From Paenibacillus tepidiphilus (lineage in GTDB: Bacteria > Bacillota > Bacilli > Paenibacillales > Paenibacillaceae): a DNA stretch of 64,000 nucleotides. Positions 1 to 7,838 of this stretch are shown here, in pieces; the first letter of the stretch is position 1; the number at the start of each line of letters is the position of its first letter. The notes under the pieces are model-generated. The model did not search any database and had not been told where the DNA came from. It worked only from the letters and a program-made list of their open reading frames with translations. Made by a program: the position numbers and the translations under genes. The DNA is taken from assembly GCF_008635795.1 (NCBI RefSeq), contig NZ_VWRQ01000018.1, forward strand, positions 1 through 64,000, given 5' to 3'.

Positions 1-24
1 TATCCTACACAGTCTGCTGAATAA

Positions 25-56
25 CTCTTGGTGGGGGAGGCCTCCCCCACCAAGAG
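25..56. repeat. Perfect 32-bp palindrome
   Basis: CTCTTGGTGGGGGAGG is followed immediately by its exact reverse complement, with no spacer at the centre (between 40 and 41). As RNA it would form a very stable hairpin. No T-tract follows on either side, so a standard intrinsic terminator is not convincing. The gene it might terminate lies outside the window. Confidence 0.6.
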
Positions 57-358
57 AACCATCTCACCGATGTCCCAGAAGAATACTTTTACTCTATTAC
101 ACAAACTTCTTGACGCTACCGTAATGGTCAACAAACAGCCATATTAAGTGTCAATTTTCCAACTAGACCTGTAAAAATCATCAAATAGGCGAAATTAGGT
201 TGCGATTTTCCAACTATGTTGAGCTGGCTTTAGCAAGCTATGCCGCAGGCAGCGGTAATATCAGTAATCCGGGATCAGCCAGCAACTAAGGCGAGCATTT
301 TAAGGAATTCACTTTCCGGCCTGATCTGGTAGAACATAAGCTTTATTTCAAAAAAGGC

Positions 359-381
359 TTAGTTGCACTTTCTGCAACTAA
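359..381. repeat. Small hairpin repeat (TTAGTTGCA arms, 5-nt loop)
   Basis: TTAGTTGCA (359-367), loop CTTTC, TGCAACTAA (373-381): a perfect inverted repeat. Similar units with 8-nt arms and 5-nt loops occur at 2137-2157 and 2188-2208. A fourth is recovered if the IS1182 element is removed, so this is a dispersed intergenic hairpin family in this locus. Confidence 0.6.
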
Positions 382-423
382 ACCCTTCAATAATTACACA
401 ATTGAGTATATAGCTGCATTTTG

Positions 424-2082
424 GAGACAATTTCATAATTCAAAACCCTTGCTATACCTGGTTTTTTTGAGCATAGAAAAAGGAGTACCTCCCCAAATTC
501 TCGAAGTTATAGGCGACGAAACCAACACCCGAGAAGAAAAGAGGTAATCCCTATCTATTCTATTCGACAAGAAGAACTGTTTTCCTTTGAGGAATTGCTC
601 CAAATGAGTCCGGAAGATAAATACAGCCAAATCTTTGAACACTTAAATGTAGCTCCAGTTCTGTTCGCACTGGGGAAAAAGAGCCATCGCGGACGGCCTG
701 AAACATTAAACGTACCTGCCATGATCTACTCGCTGCTGATTGCCAAAATGGAGAACATCGAGTTTATCTCTGCCTTGGTCCGGCGACTGATTCATAGCAA
801 CGAATTTCGAGCACAGTGCCGGTTTACGGGCTCGGACAAAATTCCAAGCCAGTCCTCCTATTCTCGTTTGATTCATGCACTAGAGCAAACGGGAATGCTT
901 GAACAACTTCAGGATCGTCTAGTAACGTCTGCCCTAGAAGAAGGCTTTGTGCGCGGCACTCATCTTGCTGTCGATTCCTCCATGGTCGAGGCGTGGGATT
1001 GCCAATTTAGCGAATCGGCCTCCAAACGCCGCGCGGCTCGCCGGGGGCAAAAGAAAAGCGAAGCTCCGGTGGCCGAACAACTTCAGCTCGAACATCCCGA
1101 GCCTGAGCCTAAGACGGTGAACCAGCCGCTGAAGAAACCCAGGTACAGCAAGCGAGGTCGTCCTTCCCAGGCGGAAAAGGAATGTCGGCGCGAGGAAATG
1201 GAAGCCTATGAACAAAGTCTCGGACCGTTCCAAAAAACCATTGAAGCGATGTTGCCTTACACGTACGATGAACTGCTGACCGCGTTGCCCCGGCAAGCCG
1301 CGCGTTGTGACAAGAAAAATACGAAGGGCCGAATGACCAGCTATTACGGGTTCAAGGCGAATCTGCTTGTCGACACGGATAGTCAGTATATCCTCAGCGG
1401 CCTCTTTAGTTCGGCAAATCCAAATGACCAGCGTATGGCGGTCGTCCTTCTCAAAGGCCTACTCCTGAAGTTTCCTGGGCTTAAGGTCAAGCATATCTTG
1501 GGCGACAAAGGATACGACTGCGCGGCCATCTACCAGTTGATTCATTCGCTCGGCGCCTATCCTGCAATTCCCCTGATTCACCACAAGGATCCGCCACCGG
1601 GAATGAACCTGGATTACACTCCGGTGTGCACTCAAGGGCATGCGTACCGTTACGACAGCTGGGATGCCAAGTATGAGACCCTAAAGTACACCCGGCCTAG
1701 CGAATGCAAAGGCTGTGCGCTTTCCGGTTCCGATTGCCAAAAAGTGTTTAAAATTCGCATACAAACGGATTTACGTTTGCACACCTATCCCGCGAGAGGC
1801 AGCGAAAGGTTTACCACGCTGTACAACAAGCGTACGGCAGTGGAGCGTGTGTTTGCCTATCTCAAAGAGTATTTCGGGATGAAACGCACACGTCACCGTG
1901 GTGTCCGGGCAAGCGTCGATTTCCAGCTCAGTACGCTAGCGTACAATTTGAGTAAGTTTGCGTTAGACAAGTTGAACCAGCAGTTGAGAACCTCCCAGCA
2001 AATCGCTTAATCTTTTTTAAAATATGACCTTAGATTTTGGCCCAATCTTGCTATTTAACAAATTGAATTATGAAATTGTCTC
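424..2082 (+). mobile_element. IS1182-family insertion sequence
   Basis: Terminal inverted repeats of 20 bp match exactly: GAGACAATTTCATAATTCAA at 424-443 and its reverse complement at 2063-2082. Both ends are flanked by TTTTG (419-423 and 2083-2087), consistent with a 5-bp target duplication. The element is about 1.66 kb and carries one transposase gene. Joining the flanks at the duplication recreates a hairpin with TTTTG exactly as its loop, so the element entered the loop of a TAGTTGCA-type repeat. The ends and the transposase look intact. Confidence 0.85.
595..2010 (+). CDS. IS1182-family transposase
   Basis: DDE transposase that would cut and rejoin the ends of the surrounding element. 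The N-terminal helical domain (DUF772-like) is followed by the catalytic core. Candidate acidic residues are in AVDSSMVEAW (near residue 127), GDKGYDC (near 305) and the C-terminal VERVFAYLKEYFG, and a Cys-rich stretch (PSECKGCALSGSDC) precedes the last motif. The TTG at 595 is only the first conventional in-frame start. The frame continues upstream with residues typical of the family (SIRQEELFSFEEL), and an AGAGGT sequence lies at 540-545. The real start is therefore probably a non-ATG codon near 553-562. No internal stop or frameshift is seen. Confidence 0.85.
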   Translation: MLQMSPEDKYSQIFEHLNVAPVLFALGKKSHRGRPETLNVPAMIYSLLIAKMENIEFISALVRRLIHSNEFRAQCRFTGSDKIPSQSSYSRLIHALEQTGMLEQLQDRLVTSALEEGFVRGTHLAVDSSMVEAWDCQFSESASKRRAARRGQKKSEAPVAEQLQLEHPEPEPKTVNQPLKKPRYSKRGRPSQAEKECRREEMEAYEQSLGPFQKTIEAMLPYTYDELLTALPRQAARCDKKNTKGRMTSYYGFKANLLVDTDSQYILSGLFSSANPNDQRMAVVLLKGLLLKFPGLKVKHILGDKGYDCAAIYQLIHSLGAYPAIPLIHHKDPPPGMNLDYTPVCTQGHAYRYDSWDAKYETLKYTRPSECKGCALSGSDCQKVFKIRIQTDLRLHTYPARGSERFTTLYNKRTAVERVFAYLKEYFGMKRTRHRGVRASVDFQLSTLAYNLSKFALDKLNQQLRTSQQIA

Positions 2083-2136
2083 TTTTGTACAACTATAAAC
2101 CTTCATTTCCTGCTGCACCCTGCTTTAACGGAGTTT

Positions 2137-2208
2137 TAGTTGCATAGAGTGCAGCTATTCCATATAAACGGCATATTTACTCGAAAATAGATGTACGGAA
2201 TGCAGTTA
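2137..2208. repeat. Two further copies of the small hairpin repeat
   Basis: Unit one is TAGTTGCA (2137-2144), loop TAGAG, TGCAGCTA (2150-2157). Unit two is more degenerate: TAGATGTA (2188-2195), loop CGGAA, TGCAGTTA (2201-2208). Both keep 8-nt arms and a 5-nt loop like the copy at 359-381. Confidence 0.5.
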
Positions 2209-2419
2209 TGTCCATTGACCGTGAATTCTGATGAGCCGTCGAGCCACCGAGCTGCTAGGCCAAGGGGCTGCCAAGCCATCGAGCGGTTGAGCTGCAGATC
2301 CACCATGCGACCGACGGCTGTACCATGGAGTTGCCAGGGCACAAACTGTCGATACATCGAACAACTAGCTGCAGAGTTGCAGGCCACAAACTGCCGAGAC
2401 ATCGAACCACAGAGGCGCT

Positions 2420-2466
2420 GAGCTGCCAAACCAGCGAGTTGCCAAACCAGCGAGTTGCCAAGCCAC
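2420..2466. repeat. Three tandem 16-bp units, GAGYTGCCAAACCAGC
   Basis: GAGCTGCCAAACCAGC, GAGTTGCCAAACCAGC and GAGTTGCCAAGCCAC follow one another. They are the clearest part of a longer degenerate tract (about 2220-2470) in which GAG/CTGCCAAG-type words recur. Confidence 0.55.
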
Positions 2467-2557
2467 GAGCCACGAAGGGCCGAGGCCCCACCCCGCCTTC
2501 TTCCCCCAAAAAGACAGCCATAAATTCAGCCAACGCTTTTTAAAGGAACATCTACAA

Positions 2558-3427
2558 TTAGCCTTCCCGGAAGCCTTCGCCGTGGACGTCGTGGACATCG
2601 CTGATAATAACGAATGCCCGGGGATCGACGGATTTGACCAGCTGGCTCAGACGGCGGATTTCCTGGCGTGAGACGATGCAATATACCATATGCTTCGCCT
2701 GCTTGGAATAGGCGCCGATGGCCGGAATCAATGTGACTCCGCGTTCCATCTCCACGGTAATGAGGTCGGCGATCTTGGGCGCCTCGTCACTGATGATGGT
2801 GAAGGCTTTGGCGGCGTACGCCCCCTCCTGAATGAAATCAATCATTTTGGAGGCGATGAATACCGCGACCAGGGTGTACAAAATCTTTTCGCGGGGAATA
2901 TAGAGCAGGGAGACTCCGATAATAATGAAGTCGGCGGCCAAAATAACCTGGCCCATGCTCCAGCCAAATTTGCGGCCGAGGATTCTCGCTACAATATCAA
3001 TCCCGCCGGTTGTTCCGCCGAAACGGAAGACGATGCCAAGGCCGAGGCCAAGCGTGACCCCTGCATAGAGCGATGCCAGGATAAAGTCATGCTCTGTGCT
3101 AAAGGGCGTAATCCAGCCGGAGGCGATCAGCTGCTCAAATACCCAGAGAAAAAAGGTCAGTGACCCGATGCCAACACCGGTATAGGCAATTTGTCTCGAC
3201 CCGAGCATTTTCCAGCCGAGCAGGAAAAGCGGAAGATTAAGCACCAGATTGGATAGGAAGATCGGGACATCGAACGCATAGTTTAAAAGAATGGTAATCC
3301 CGGTAACTCCGCCCTCCATTAACTGGTTCGGTACAATGAAGTACAGCAGGCCGAAGGCATAAACGGCTGTACCCAGCAGGATGGCGGCGAAAACTTTGCC
3401 GTTGTTAAACAGTTTGGATGAATTCAT
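2558..3427 (-). CDS. ypjC: YitT-family membrane protein (YpjC-like)
   Basis: Integral membrane protein of the YitT/DUF161 family, function unknown. About five hydrophobic segments fill the first 200 residues, followed by a cytoplasmic DUF2179 domain (about 215-285). The glycine-rich stretch FRFGGTTGGIDIVARIL is typical of the family. The chosen start, ATG at 3427 (MNSSKLFNN), sits 7 nt behind a GTGAGGG Shine-Dalgarno sequence; an upstream in-frame GTG at 3439 is less likely. In B. subtilis ypjC also lies beside ypjD and dapB, but here it is divergent from them. Paralogues of this family are common, so the specific name rests on context. Confidence 0.8.
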   Translation of the reverse strand: MNSSKLFNNGKVFAAILLGTAVYAFGLLYFIVPNQLMEGGVTGITILLNYAFDVPIFLSNLVLNLPLFLLGWKMLGSRQIAYTGVGIGSLTFFLWVFEQLIASGWITPFSTEHDFILASLYAGVTLGLGLGIVFRFGGTTGGIDIVARILGRKFGWSMGQVILAADFIIIGVSLLYIPREKILYTLVAVFIASKMIDFIQEGAYAAKAFTIISDEAPKIADLITVEMERGVTLIPAIGAYSKQAKHMVYCIVSRQEIRRLSQLVKSVDPRAFVIISDVHDVHGEGFREG

Positions 3428-3585
3428 GTTATCCCTCACCTGTGCCCCGAATGGGCCGAATATAAGAAGATTGTTTTGCCCGGCGAAGCCGCCGTCTGCA
3501 AAAAAGATTTGTCTTCAAAACGTCTTTACGATAACATAGGGGCAAACAGAAGGCAAGAACTCACAGGGGGCGAAGAACACAAAAA

Positions 3586-3915
3586 ATGGATAAAAGTCTT
3601 GGCGATATTCAGCGTGAAGTCGACGAATATATCTCGCAGTTTAAAGAAGGATACTTCGGCCCGTTGTCCATGATGGCCCGGATGTCCGAGGAAGTGGGAG
3701 AGCTCGCTCGCGAAGTCAATCACCGGTTCGGTGAGAAGCCGAAAAAAGCCGATGAAGCGGAAAATTCAATCGAGCTTGAATTGGGTGATATTCTCTTCAT
3801 TACTGTATGCTTTGCCAATTCCCTTGGCATCGACCTGACGGAAGCGCATAATAAGGTAATGCATAAATTCAATACACGCGACGCTGGCAGGTGGACACCC
3901 AAAAACACCGATTAG
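3586..3915 (+). CDS. ypjD: MazG-like nucleotide pyrophosphohydrolase (YpjD)
   Basis: Small all-alpha NTP pyrophosphohydrolase of the MazG superfamily, expected to hydrolyse (d)NTPs to NMP and pyrophosphate; its substrate is not predictable from sequence. Metal-binding acidic motifs are visible: SEEVGELAREVN (near residues 30-42) and IELELGDILFITVCFANSLGIDL (near 62-85). The length of 109 residues matches YpjD. It is the first gene of the plus-strand run leading to dapB, as in B. subtilis. Confidence 0.85.
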   Translation: MDKSLGDIQREVDEYISQFKEGYFGPLSMMARMSEEVGELAREVNHRFGEKPKKADEAENSIELELGDILFITVCFANSLGIDLTEAHNKVMHKFNTRDAGRWTPKNTD

Positions 3916-3974
3916 GCTTCATTATCATATGCTGTACCAAACTAACGGAATTTAGCCGTGGGGATGGTGTGCAG

Positions 3975-4502
3975 ATGAATCCTAACGAACAGAACGAATA
4001 CGTCAAGGCGGCGTACCGCTCCATACTGCGCAGTGATTTTGCCGAAGCAATCAAGTATTTCGAAGCGGCGATAGCGGCAAGCCCGGACGATGCTGAAGTC
4101 AGGTACCGCTGCTCCATCACCTATGCCCGCAGCGGGATGCTCGACAAGGCGCTTGAGCATGCACTGGCGGCGGTGAAGCTGGAGGAGAAGCCGGAATACC
4201 GGCTGCACCTGCAGCATTTGCAGGCGCTCCGGCTCGTACAGGAGGCTAAACGTCTGCTCGAAGACGAGCAGGAGGGGAAGCATAATCCGTATCGGCCGAT
4301 TACCTTGCTGCGTGAGGCCATTGTGCTGGACCCTTTGTATGGAGACGCCTATGTGTGGCTTGCCATTGCGCACAGCCGGATGAATGAGCATCTGCAGGCG
4401 ATATCCGCCCTAAAAGAGGTTATCGCACTGCATCCCGATGATGCCGGACTGCGGCAATTGATGAAAGACCTGCAACGGTCATTGCAGAAATATATCCAAT
4501 AA
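3975..4502 (+). CDS. TPR-repeat protein
   Basis: A 175-residue soluble protein made of tetratricopeptide-like helical repeats: AAYRSILRSDFAEAIKYFEAAIAASPDDAEVRYRCSI-type units occur at both ends with a charged helical linker between them. No catalytic motif, signal peptide or membrane segment is seen, so a protein-protein interaction role is likely. The frame is open back to an ATG at 3891 overlapping ypjD, but ATG 3975 (MNPNEQNEYV) fits the domain start better. It lies between ypjD and dapB, where B. subtilis has no gene. Confidence 0.7.
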   Translation: MNPNEQNEYVKAAYRSILRSDFAEAIKYFEAAIAASPDDAEVRYRCSITYARSGMLDKALEHALAAVKLEEKPEYRLHLQHLQALRLVQEAKRLLEDEQEGKHNPYRPITLLREAIVLDPLYGDAYVWLAIAHSRMNEHLQAISALKEVIALHPDDAGLRQLMKDLQRSLQKYIQ

Positions 4503-4534
4503 CGTATGAACCAGGACATAGAGGAGGAACCAAG

Positions 4535-5338
4535 GTGAGCGACAAGATCAGAGTGATCGTCTCCGGTGCAGGAGGCAGAATGGGCAAGGAAGTAGTTAAG
4601 CTGGTGCTGGAAGACGACAGCCTGGAGCTGGCGGCAGCGGTAGACCGTTCCGCCGGCGGAATGGATGCCGGACGGCTGGTAGGGCTTGAAGAATGCGGAG
4701 TTACCGTTACCTCCGATCTGGAAGCAGCCTTGAGCGAGCGCGGCGGAGATGTGCTGGTTGATTTCACCATCCCGCAGTCTGCCTATGACAACACTGCCCT
4801 GGCGGTCAAATACGGGGTGCGTCCGGTGATCGGGACAACCGGTTTTACACCGGAGCAAATTCAAGATCTGGACAAGCAATGCCGGGAACAGGGGATCGGC
4901 GGGCTCATTGCGCCCAATTTCTCCATCGGGGCGATTCTGCTGATGAAATTCGCTGCACAGGCGGCCAAGTACTTCCCGCATCTGGAGATTATCGAATATC
5001 ACGGCGACCAGAAGCTCGATGCGCCGTCGGGGACGGCGATCAAGACGGCCGAGATGATTTCTGAGGCACGTGAAGAGCTGCGCCAGGGGAACCCTGAAGA
5101 AGAAGAAGTGATTGAAGGAGCACGCGGCGGCTATTACAATGGCTTCCGGATTCACAGCGTCCGTCTGCCGGGTGTATTCGCCCAGGAGGAGGTTGTATTC
5201 GGAGGGTTCGGCCAGTCGCTCAAAATAAGGCATGATTCGTATGAACGCGCCGGATATATGCCGGGCGTAAAGCTCGGAATCCAGAAGGTTATGGGGTATA
5301 CGGGGCTGATTTACGGCTTCGAGCATTTTATAGAATAG
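4535..5338 (+). CDS. dapB: 4-hydroxy-tetrahydrodipicolinate reductase
   Basis: Cytosolic NAD(P)H-dependent reductase of the diaminopimelate/lysine pathway, reducing 4-hydroxy-tetrahydrodipicolinate. The N-terminal Rossmann motif VSGAGGRMGKEV (about residues 9-20), the GTTGF segment, the EYHGDQKLDAPSGTA catalytic/substrate signature and a C-terminal GF.....RHDSYERAGYMPGV region are all present. The length of 267 residues is normal. The start is GTG at 4535, with a strong GAGGAGG at 4521-4527. It is followed closely by mgsA, bshB1 and bshA, as in B. subtilis. Confidence 0.97.
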   Translation: MSDKIRVIVSGAGGRMGKEVVKLVLEDDSLELAAAVDRSAGGMDAGRLVGLEECGVTVTSDLEAALSERGGDVLVDFTIPQSAYDNTALAVKYGVRPVIGTTGFTPEQIQDLDKQCREQGIGGLIAPNFSIGAILLMKFAAQAAKYFPHLEIIEYHGDQKLDAPSGTAIKTAEMISEAREELRQGNPEEEEVIEGARGGYYNGFRIHSVRLPGVFAQEEVVFGGFGQSLKIRHDSYERAGYMPGVKLGIQKVMGYTGLIYGFEHFIE

Positions 5339-5354
5339 ACGGGGGAGAAACAGG

Positions 5355-5780
5355 ATGTTACAAATTGCTTTTATCGCGCATGACCGCAAGAAAGATGAAA
5401 TGGTTAATTTCGTAACGGCTTATGAACATGTATTCGACGGACACGAGCTGTATTCCACTGGAACAACCGGACAGCGGATTATGGAGGCCACGAGCTTGAC
5501 CATTCACCGTTATATGTCCGGACCGCTGGGCGGGGATCAGCAGATCGGGTCGATGGTGGCGCAGGATGAGCTGGATCTGATTATATTTTTGCGCGATCCG
5601 CTGATGGCGCAGCCGCATGAACCGGACATTACGGCTCTGCTGCGGCTCTGCGATGTATACGGGATTCCGGTGGCTACCAATATCGCTACTGCGGAAATTC
5701 TCGTAAAGGCCATTGACCGCGGCGATTTCGGCTGGCGGGAGCTGGTACATAAATACAAACCGGGTGTTGATACACAATGA
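5355..5780 (+). CDS. mgsA: Methylglyoxal synthase
   Basis: Converts dihydroxyacetone phosphate to methylglyoxal and phosphate, a glycolytic overflow route. At 141 residues it has the family motifs IAHDRKKDEM, STGTTGQRI (phosphate binding), SGPLGGDQQIG and FLRDPLMAQPHEPDI, which include the catalytic aspartates. It starts at ATG 5355 and ends in a 4-bp ATGA overlap with bshB1, suggesting translational coupling. Pairing with bacillithiol genes is conserved in bacilli; bacillithiol is a thiol that can detoxify methylglyoxal. Confidence 0.96.
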   Translation: MLQIAFIAHDRKKDEMVNFVTAYEHVFDGHELYSTGTTGQRIMEATSLTIHRYMSGPLGGDQQIGSMVAQDELDLIIFLRDPLMAQPHEPDITALLRLCDVYGIPVATNIATAEILVKAIDRGDFGWRELVHKYKPGVDTQ

Positions 5781-6472
5781 AGCTGGATATTCTGGTGTTC
5801 GGCGCACATGCCGACGACGCCGAAATCGGCATGGCTGGAACGATTGCCAAGCATACGGCAGCGGGCAAGCAGGTGGGAATCTGTGATTTGACAGAAGCCG
5901 AGATGTCCTCCAACGGTACGGTGGAGCGGCGCAAGCAGGAGGCGCAGGCGGCTGCGGAGGTGCTTGGAGTCTCGATGCGGAGCAATCTCGGTCTGCCGGA
6001 CCGCGGCCTGTATGGTGACGAACGGCAGCTGGCGGCAGTGACGGCAGAAATCCGCCGCTATGCCCCCGATATCGTCTTCGCTCCATACTGGGAGGATCGC
6101 CATCCCGACCATATTGCCGCCAGCAAGCTGGTGGAAGCAGCCGTATTCAACAGCAAGCTGCGCAAATATATGCCGGAGCTGCCGGCGGTGGCTGCGCCGC
6201 TGCTTTATTTTTACTTCATCAATGATCTGGGCCGTACGGATCTCATCGTTGATGTGACGCAGCAGTATGCCGCCAAGGAACAGTCGCTGGGCTGCTACCG
6301 CTCGCAGTTTGAGAAGGCGCCGGGTGAAGATGTCGTCTCTACGCCGCTCAATGAGGGCTATATCGAACGTGTCCGGGCACGGGACATGCTCCTGGGGCAG
6401 CGGAAGCTGATTCCTTTTGCCGAAGCATTCGCCTGCCGGGTGCCGCATACGGTCGATTTGTTTGAAAAATAA
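5777..6472 (+). CDS. bshB1: Bacillithiol biosynthesis deacetylase BshB1
   Basis: Zinc-dependent deacetylase (PIG-L/LmbE family) that removes the acetyl group from N-acetylglucosaminyl-malate in bacillithiol synthesis. Zinc motifs AHADDAEIGMAG (about residues 11-22) and HPDHIAASKLV (about 112-122) are intact, and the length of 231 residues is typical. Its ATG overlaps the mgsA stop. A probable terminator follows, and bshA starts about 190 bp later from its own region, so bshB1 and bshA may be in separate transcripts here. Confidence 0.95.
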   Translation: MKLDILVFGAHADDAEIGMAGTIAKHTAAGKQVGICDLTEAEMSSNGTVERRKQEAQAAAEVLGVSMRSNLGLPDRGLYGDERQLAAVTAEIRRYAPDIVFAPYWEDRHPDHIAASKLVEAAVFNSKLRKYMPELPAVAAPLLYFYFINDLGRTDLIVDVTQQYAAKEQSLGCYRSQFEKAPGEDVVSTPLNEGYIERVRARDMLLGQRKLIPFAEAFACRVPHTVDLFEK

Positions 6473-6485
6473 TAGTGAATAGAGA

Positions 6486-6532
6486 GAAACGGTTGCTTAG
6501 CCAGTATGGGACATGAGCGGCCGTTTCTTCTT
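6486..6532 (+). terminator. Probable terminator after bshB1
   Basis: GAAACGG (6486-6492) pairs with CCGTTTC (6521-6527), followed by a pyrimidine-rich TTCTTCTCTT. The 28-nt loop is long, so the call is moderate. Confidence 0.4.
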
Positions 6533-6603
6533 CTCTTGCCGTAAACCTGCTTCCTTGGGCAGAACGAGTGTTGCCACCGCTTTATTATTGGGTAAGGAAC
6601 CAC

Positions 6604-6630
6604 TATAATAAATTCATGTCATTACATGAA
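6604..6630 (+). promoter_or_regulatory. Candidate bshA promoter with a downstream inverted repeat
   Basis: A consensus -10 hexamer TATAAT (6604-6609) lies 58 bp before the bshA start. Immediately downstream is a perfect inverted repeat TTCATGT-CATT-ACATGAA (6613-6630), placed where a repressor would block the start site. No good -35 is visible at 16-18 bp, which would fit activator dependence. The regulator is unknown. Confidence 0.4.
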
Positions 6631-6666
6631 GTAATAATAATTTGTAAGAGGTAAGGGGACGGAGCT

Positions 6667-7824
6667 ATGCAACGCTTAAAAATCGGCATCACCTGTTATC
6701 CGTCTCTCGGCGGCTCGGGCGTTGTGGCGACAGAGCTTGGCAAACTGCTGGCCGAGAAAGGCCATGAAGTCCATTTCATTACACACAGCATCCCGTTCCG
6801 GCTCGGAACGTTTCAGAAGAACATTTTTTATCATGAGGTAGAGGTCAACGATTATTATGTGTTCCGCTATCCGCCGTACGATCTGGCCCTGGCAACAAAG
6901 ATGGCCCATGTAGCCAAAATGCAGAACCTGGATCTGTTCCATGTCCATTATGCGGTGCCGCATGCCGTCTGCGCTTATCTGGCGAAGCAGATGCTCGGTA
7001 ACGATATCAAGGTAGTCACCACGCTCCACGGTACCGATATCACAGTTCTGGGGCAGGATGAATCACTTAAGGACCTGATCCGTCTGGGCATTAACGAAAG
7101 TGACGCAGTCACTGCGGTGTCGGAGGATCTGATCCGGGAGACGCGGCGGGCGCTTGATATTACGCGGGATATTGACCTGACGTATAATTTTATTGATAAA
7201 AGAGTGTATTATCCGCGTGATGTGTCGGATTGGCGGGGTGATTTTGCGGCTCCGCACGAGAAAATCCTGATGCATATCAGCAATTTCCGTCCGGTCAAGC
7301 GGGTCGGCGATGTCGTGGACATCTTCGCCCGGGTGAACCGTGAGGTGCCTTCGCGGCTGCTCCTGGTCGGCGAAGGACCGGAGCTGCCGAAGATTCAGGC
7401 CAAGATCGGCGAGCTGGGCCTGGAGGACCGGGTGCGCTTCCTCGGCAAGCAGGATGAAATCGCCCAGGTGATCTCCCTGGCCGATCTGCTGCTGCTCCCG
7501 TCCGAGAAGGAAAGCTTCGGACTCGTGGCTCTGGAGGCGATGGCCTGCGGCGTGCCGACGATCGGCTCGCTAACCGGAGGCATGCCGGAGCTGATTGTGC
7601 ACGGCAAGACCGGCTTCCTGGCTCCGATCGGCGATACCGCTGCGATGGCCAAGCACGCGGTGCGGCTGCTGTCGGACGATCATCTGGCCGAACAGTTCCG
7701 CAAGGCCTGTCTGGAGCGTGCCTGTGAAGGCTTCAGCCGGGACCGGATCACCAACCAGTATGAGGATATTTATTATCGTGTACTCGGTCAAAAGGTCCTC
7801 GGGCTGGACAAAATCCGGGGTTAA
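6667..7824 (+). CDS. bshA: Bacillithiol biosynthesis glycosyltransferase BshA
   Basis: GT4-family glycosyltransferase joining GlcNAc (from UDP-GlcNAc) to L-malate, the first step of bacillithiol synthesis. Visible signatures: YPSLGGSGVVATELG (residues 8-22), HVHYAVPHA, LHGTDITVLG, and the donor-binding EKESFGLVALEAMACGVP. At 385 residues it is standard length. The ATG at 6667 has AAGAGGTAAGGGG upstream. It is followed 14 bp later by cca, the order seen in B. subtilis. Confidence 0.97.
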   Translation: MQRLKIGITCYPSLGGSGVVATELGKLLAEKGHEVHFITHSIPFRLGTFQKNIFYHEVEVNDYYVFRYPPYDLALATKMAHVAKMQNLDLFHVHYAVPHAVCAYLAKQMLGNDIKVVTTLHGTDITVLGQDESLKDLIRLGINESDAVTAVSEDLIRETRRALDITRDIDLTYNFIDKRVYYPRDVSDWRGDFAAPHEKILMHISNFRPVKRVGDVVDIFARVNREVPSRLLLVGEGPELPKIQAKIGELGLEDRVRFLGKQDEIAQVISLADLLLLPSEKESFGLVALEAMACGVPTIGSLTGGMPELIVHGKTGFLAPIGDTAAMAKHAVRLLSDDHLAEQFRKACLERACEGFSRDRITNQYEDIYYRVLGQKVLGLDKIRG

Positions 7825-7838
7825 AGGGGCGGCTTCAT

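Larger units (their letters stand above)
1..423. other. Intergenic region left of the IS1182 element
   Basis: I see no supported gene here. It holds a perfect 32-bp palindrome (25-56), two direct copies of ATTTTCCAACTA 51 bp apart (154-165 and 205-216), and a small hairpin (359-381) of the family that the adjacent insertion sequence has entered. The last five bases (TTTTG, 419-423) are the left copy of the apparent target duplication. Confidence 0.5.
2083..2557. other. Intergenic region right of the IS, rich in short repeats
   Basis: No supported gene. It contains the right target duplication, two more hairpin units (2137-2208), and about 250 bp of degenerate repeats built on variants of GAGYTGCCAARCC (roughly 2220-2470). 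The overlapping open frames here are low-complexity by-products of that repeat. The downstream gene ypjC ends at 2558 on the other strand. Confidence 0.5.

Noticed and set aside
2191..2598. Several short overlapping frames beside ypjC
   Set aside because: All derive from the degenerate GAGYTGCCAAG-type repeat; codon content is low-complexity and no start signal is seen.
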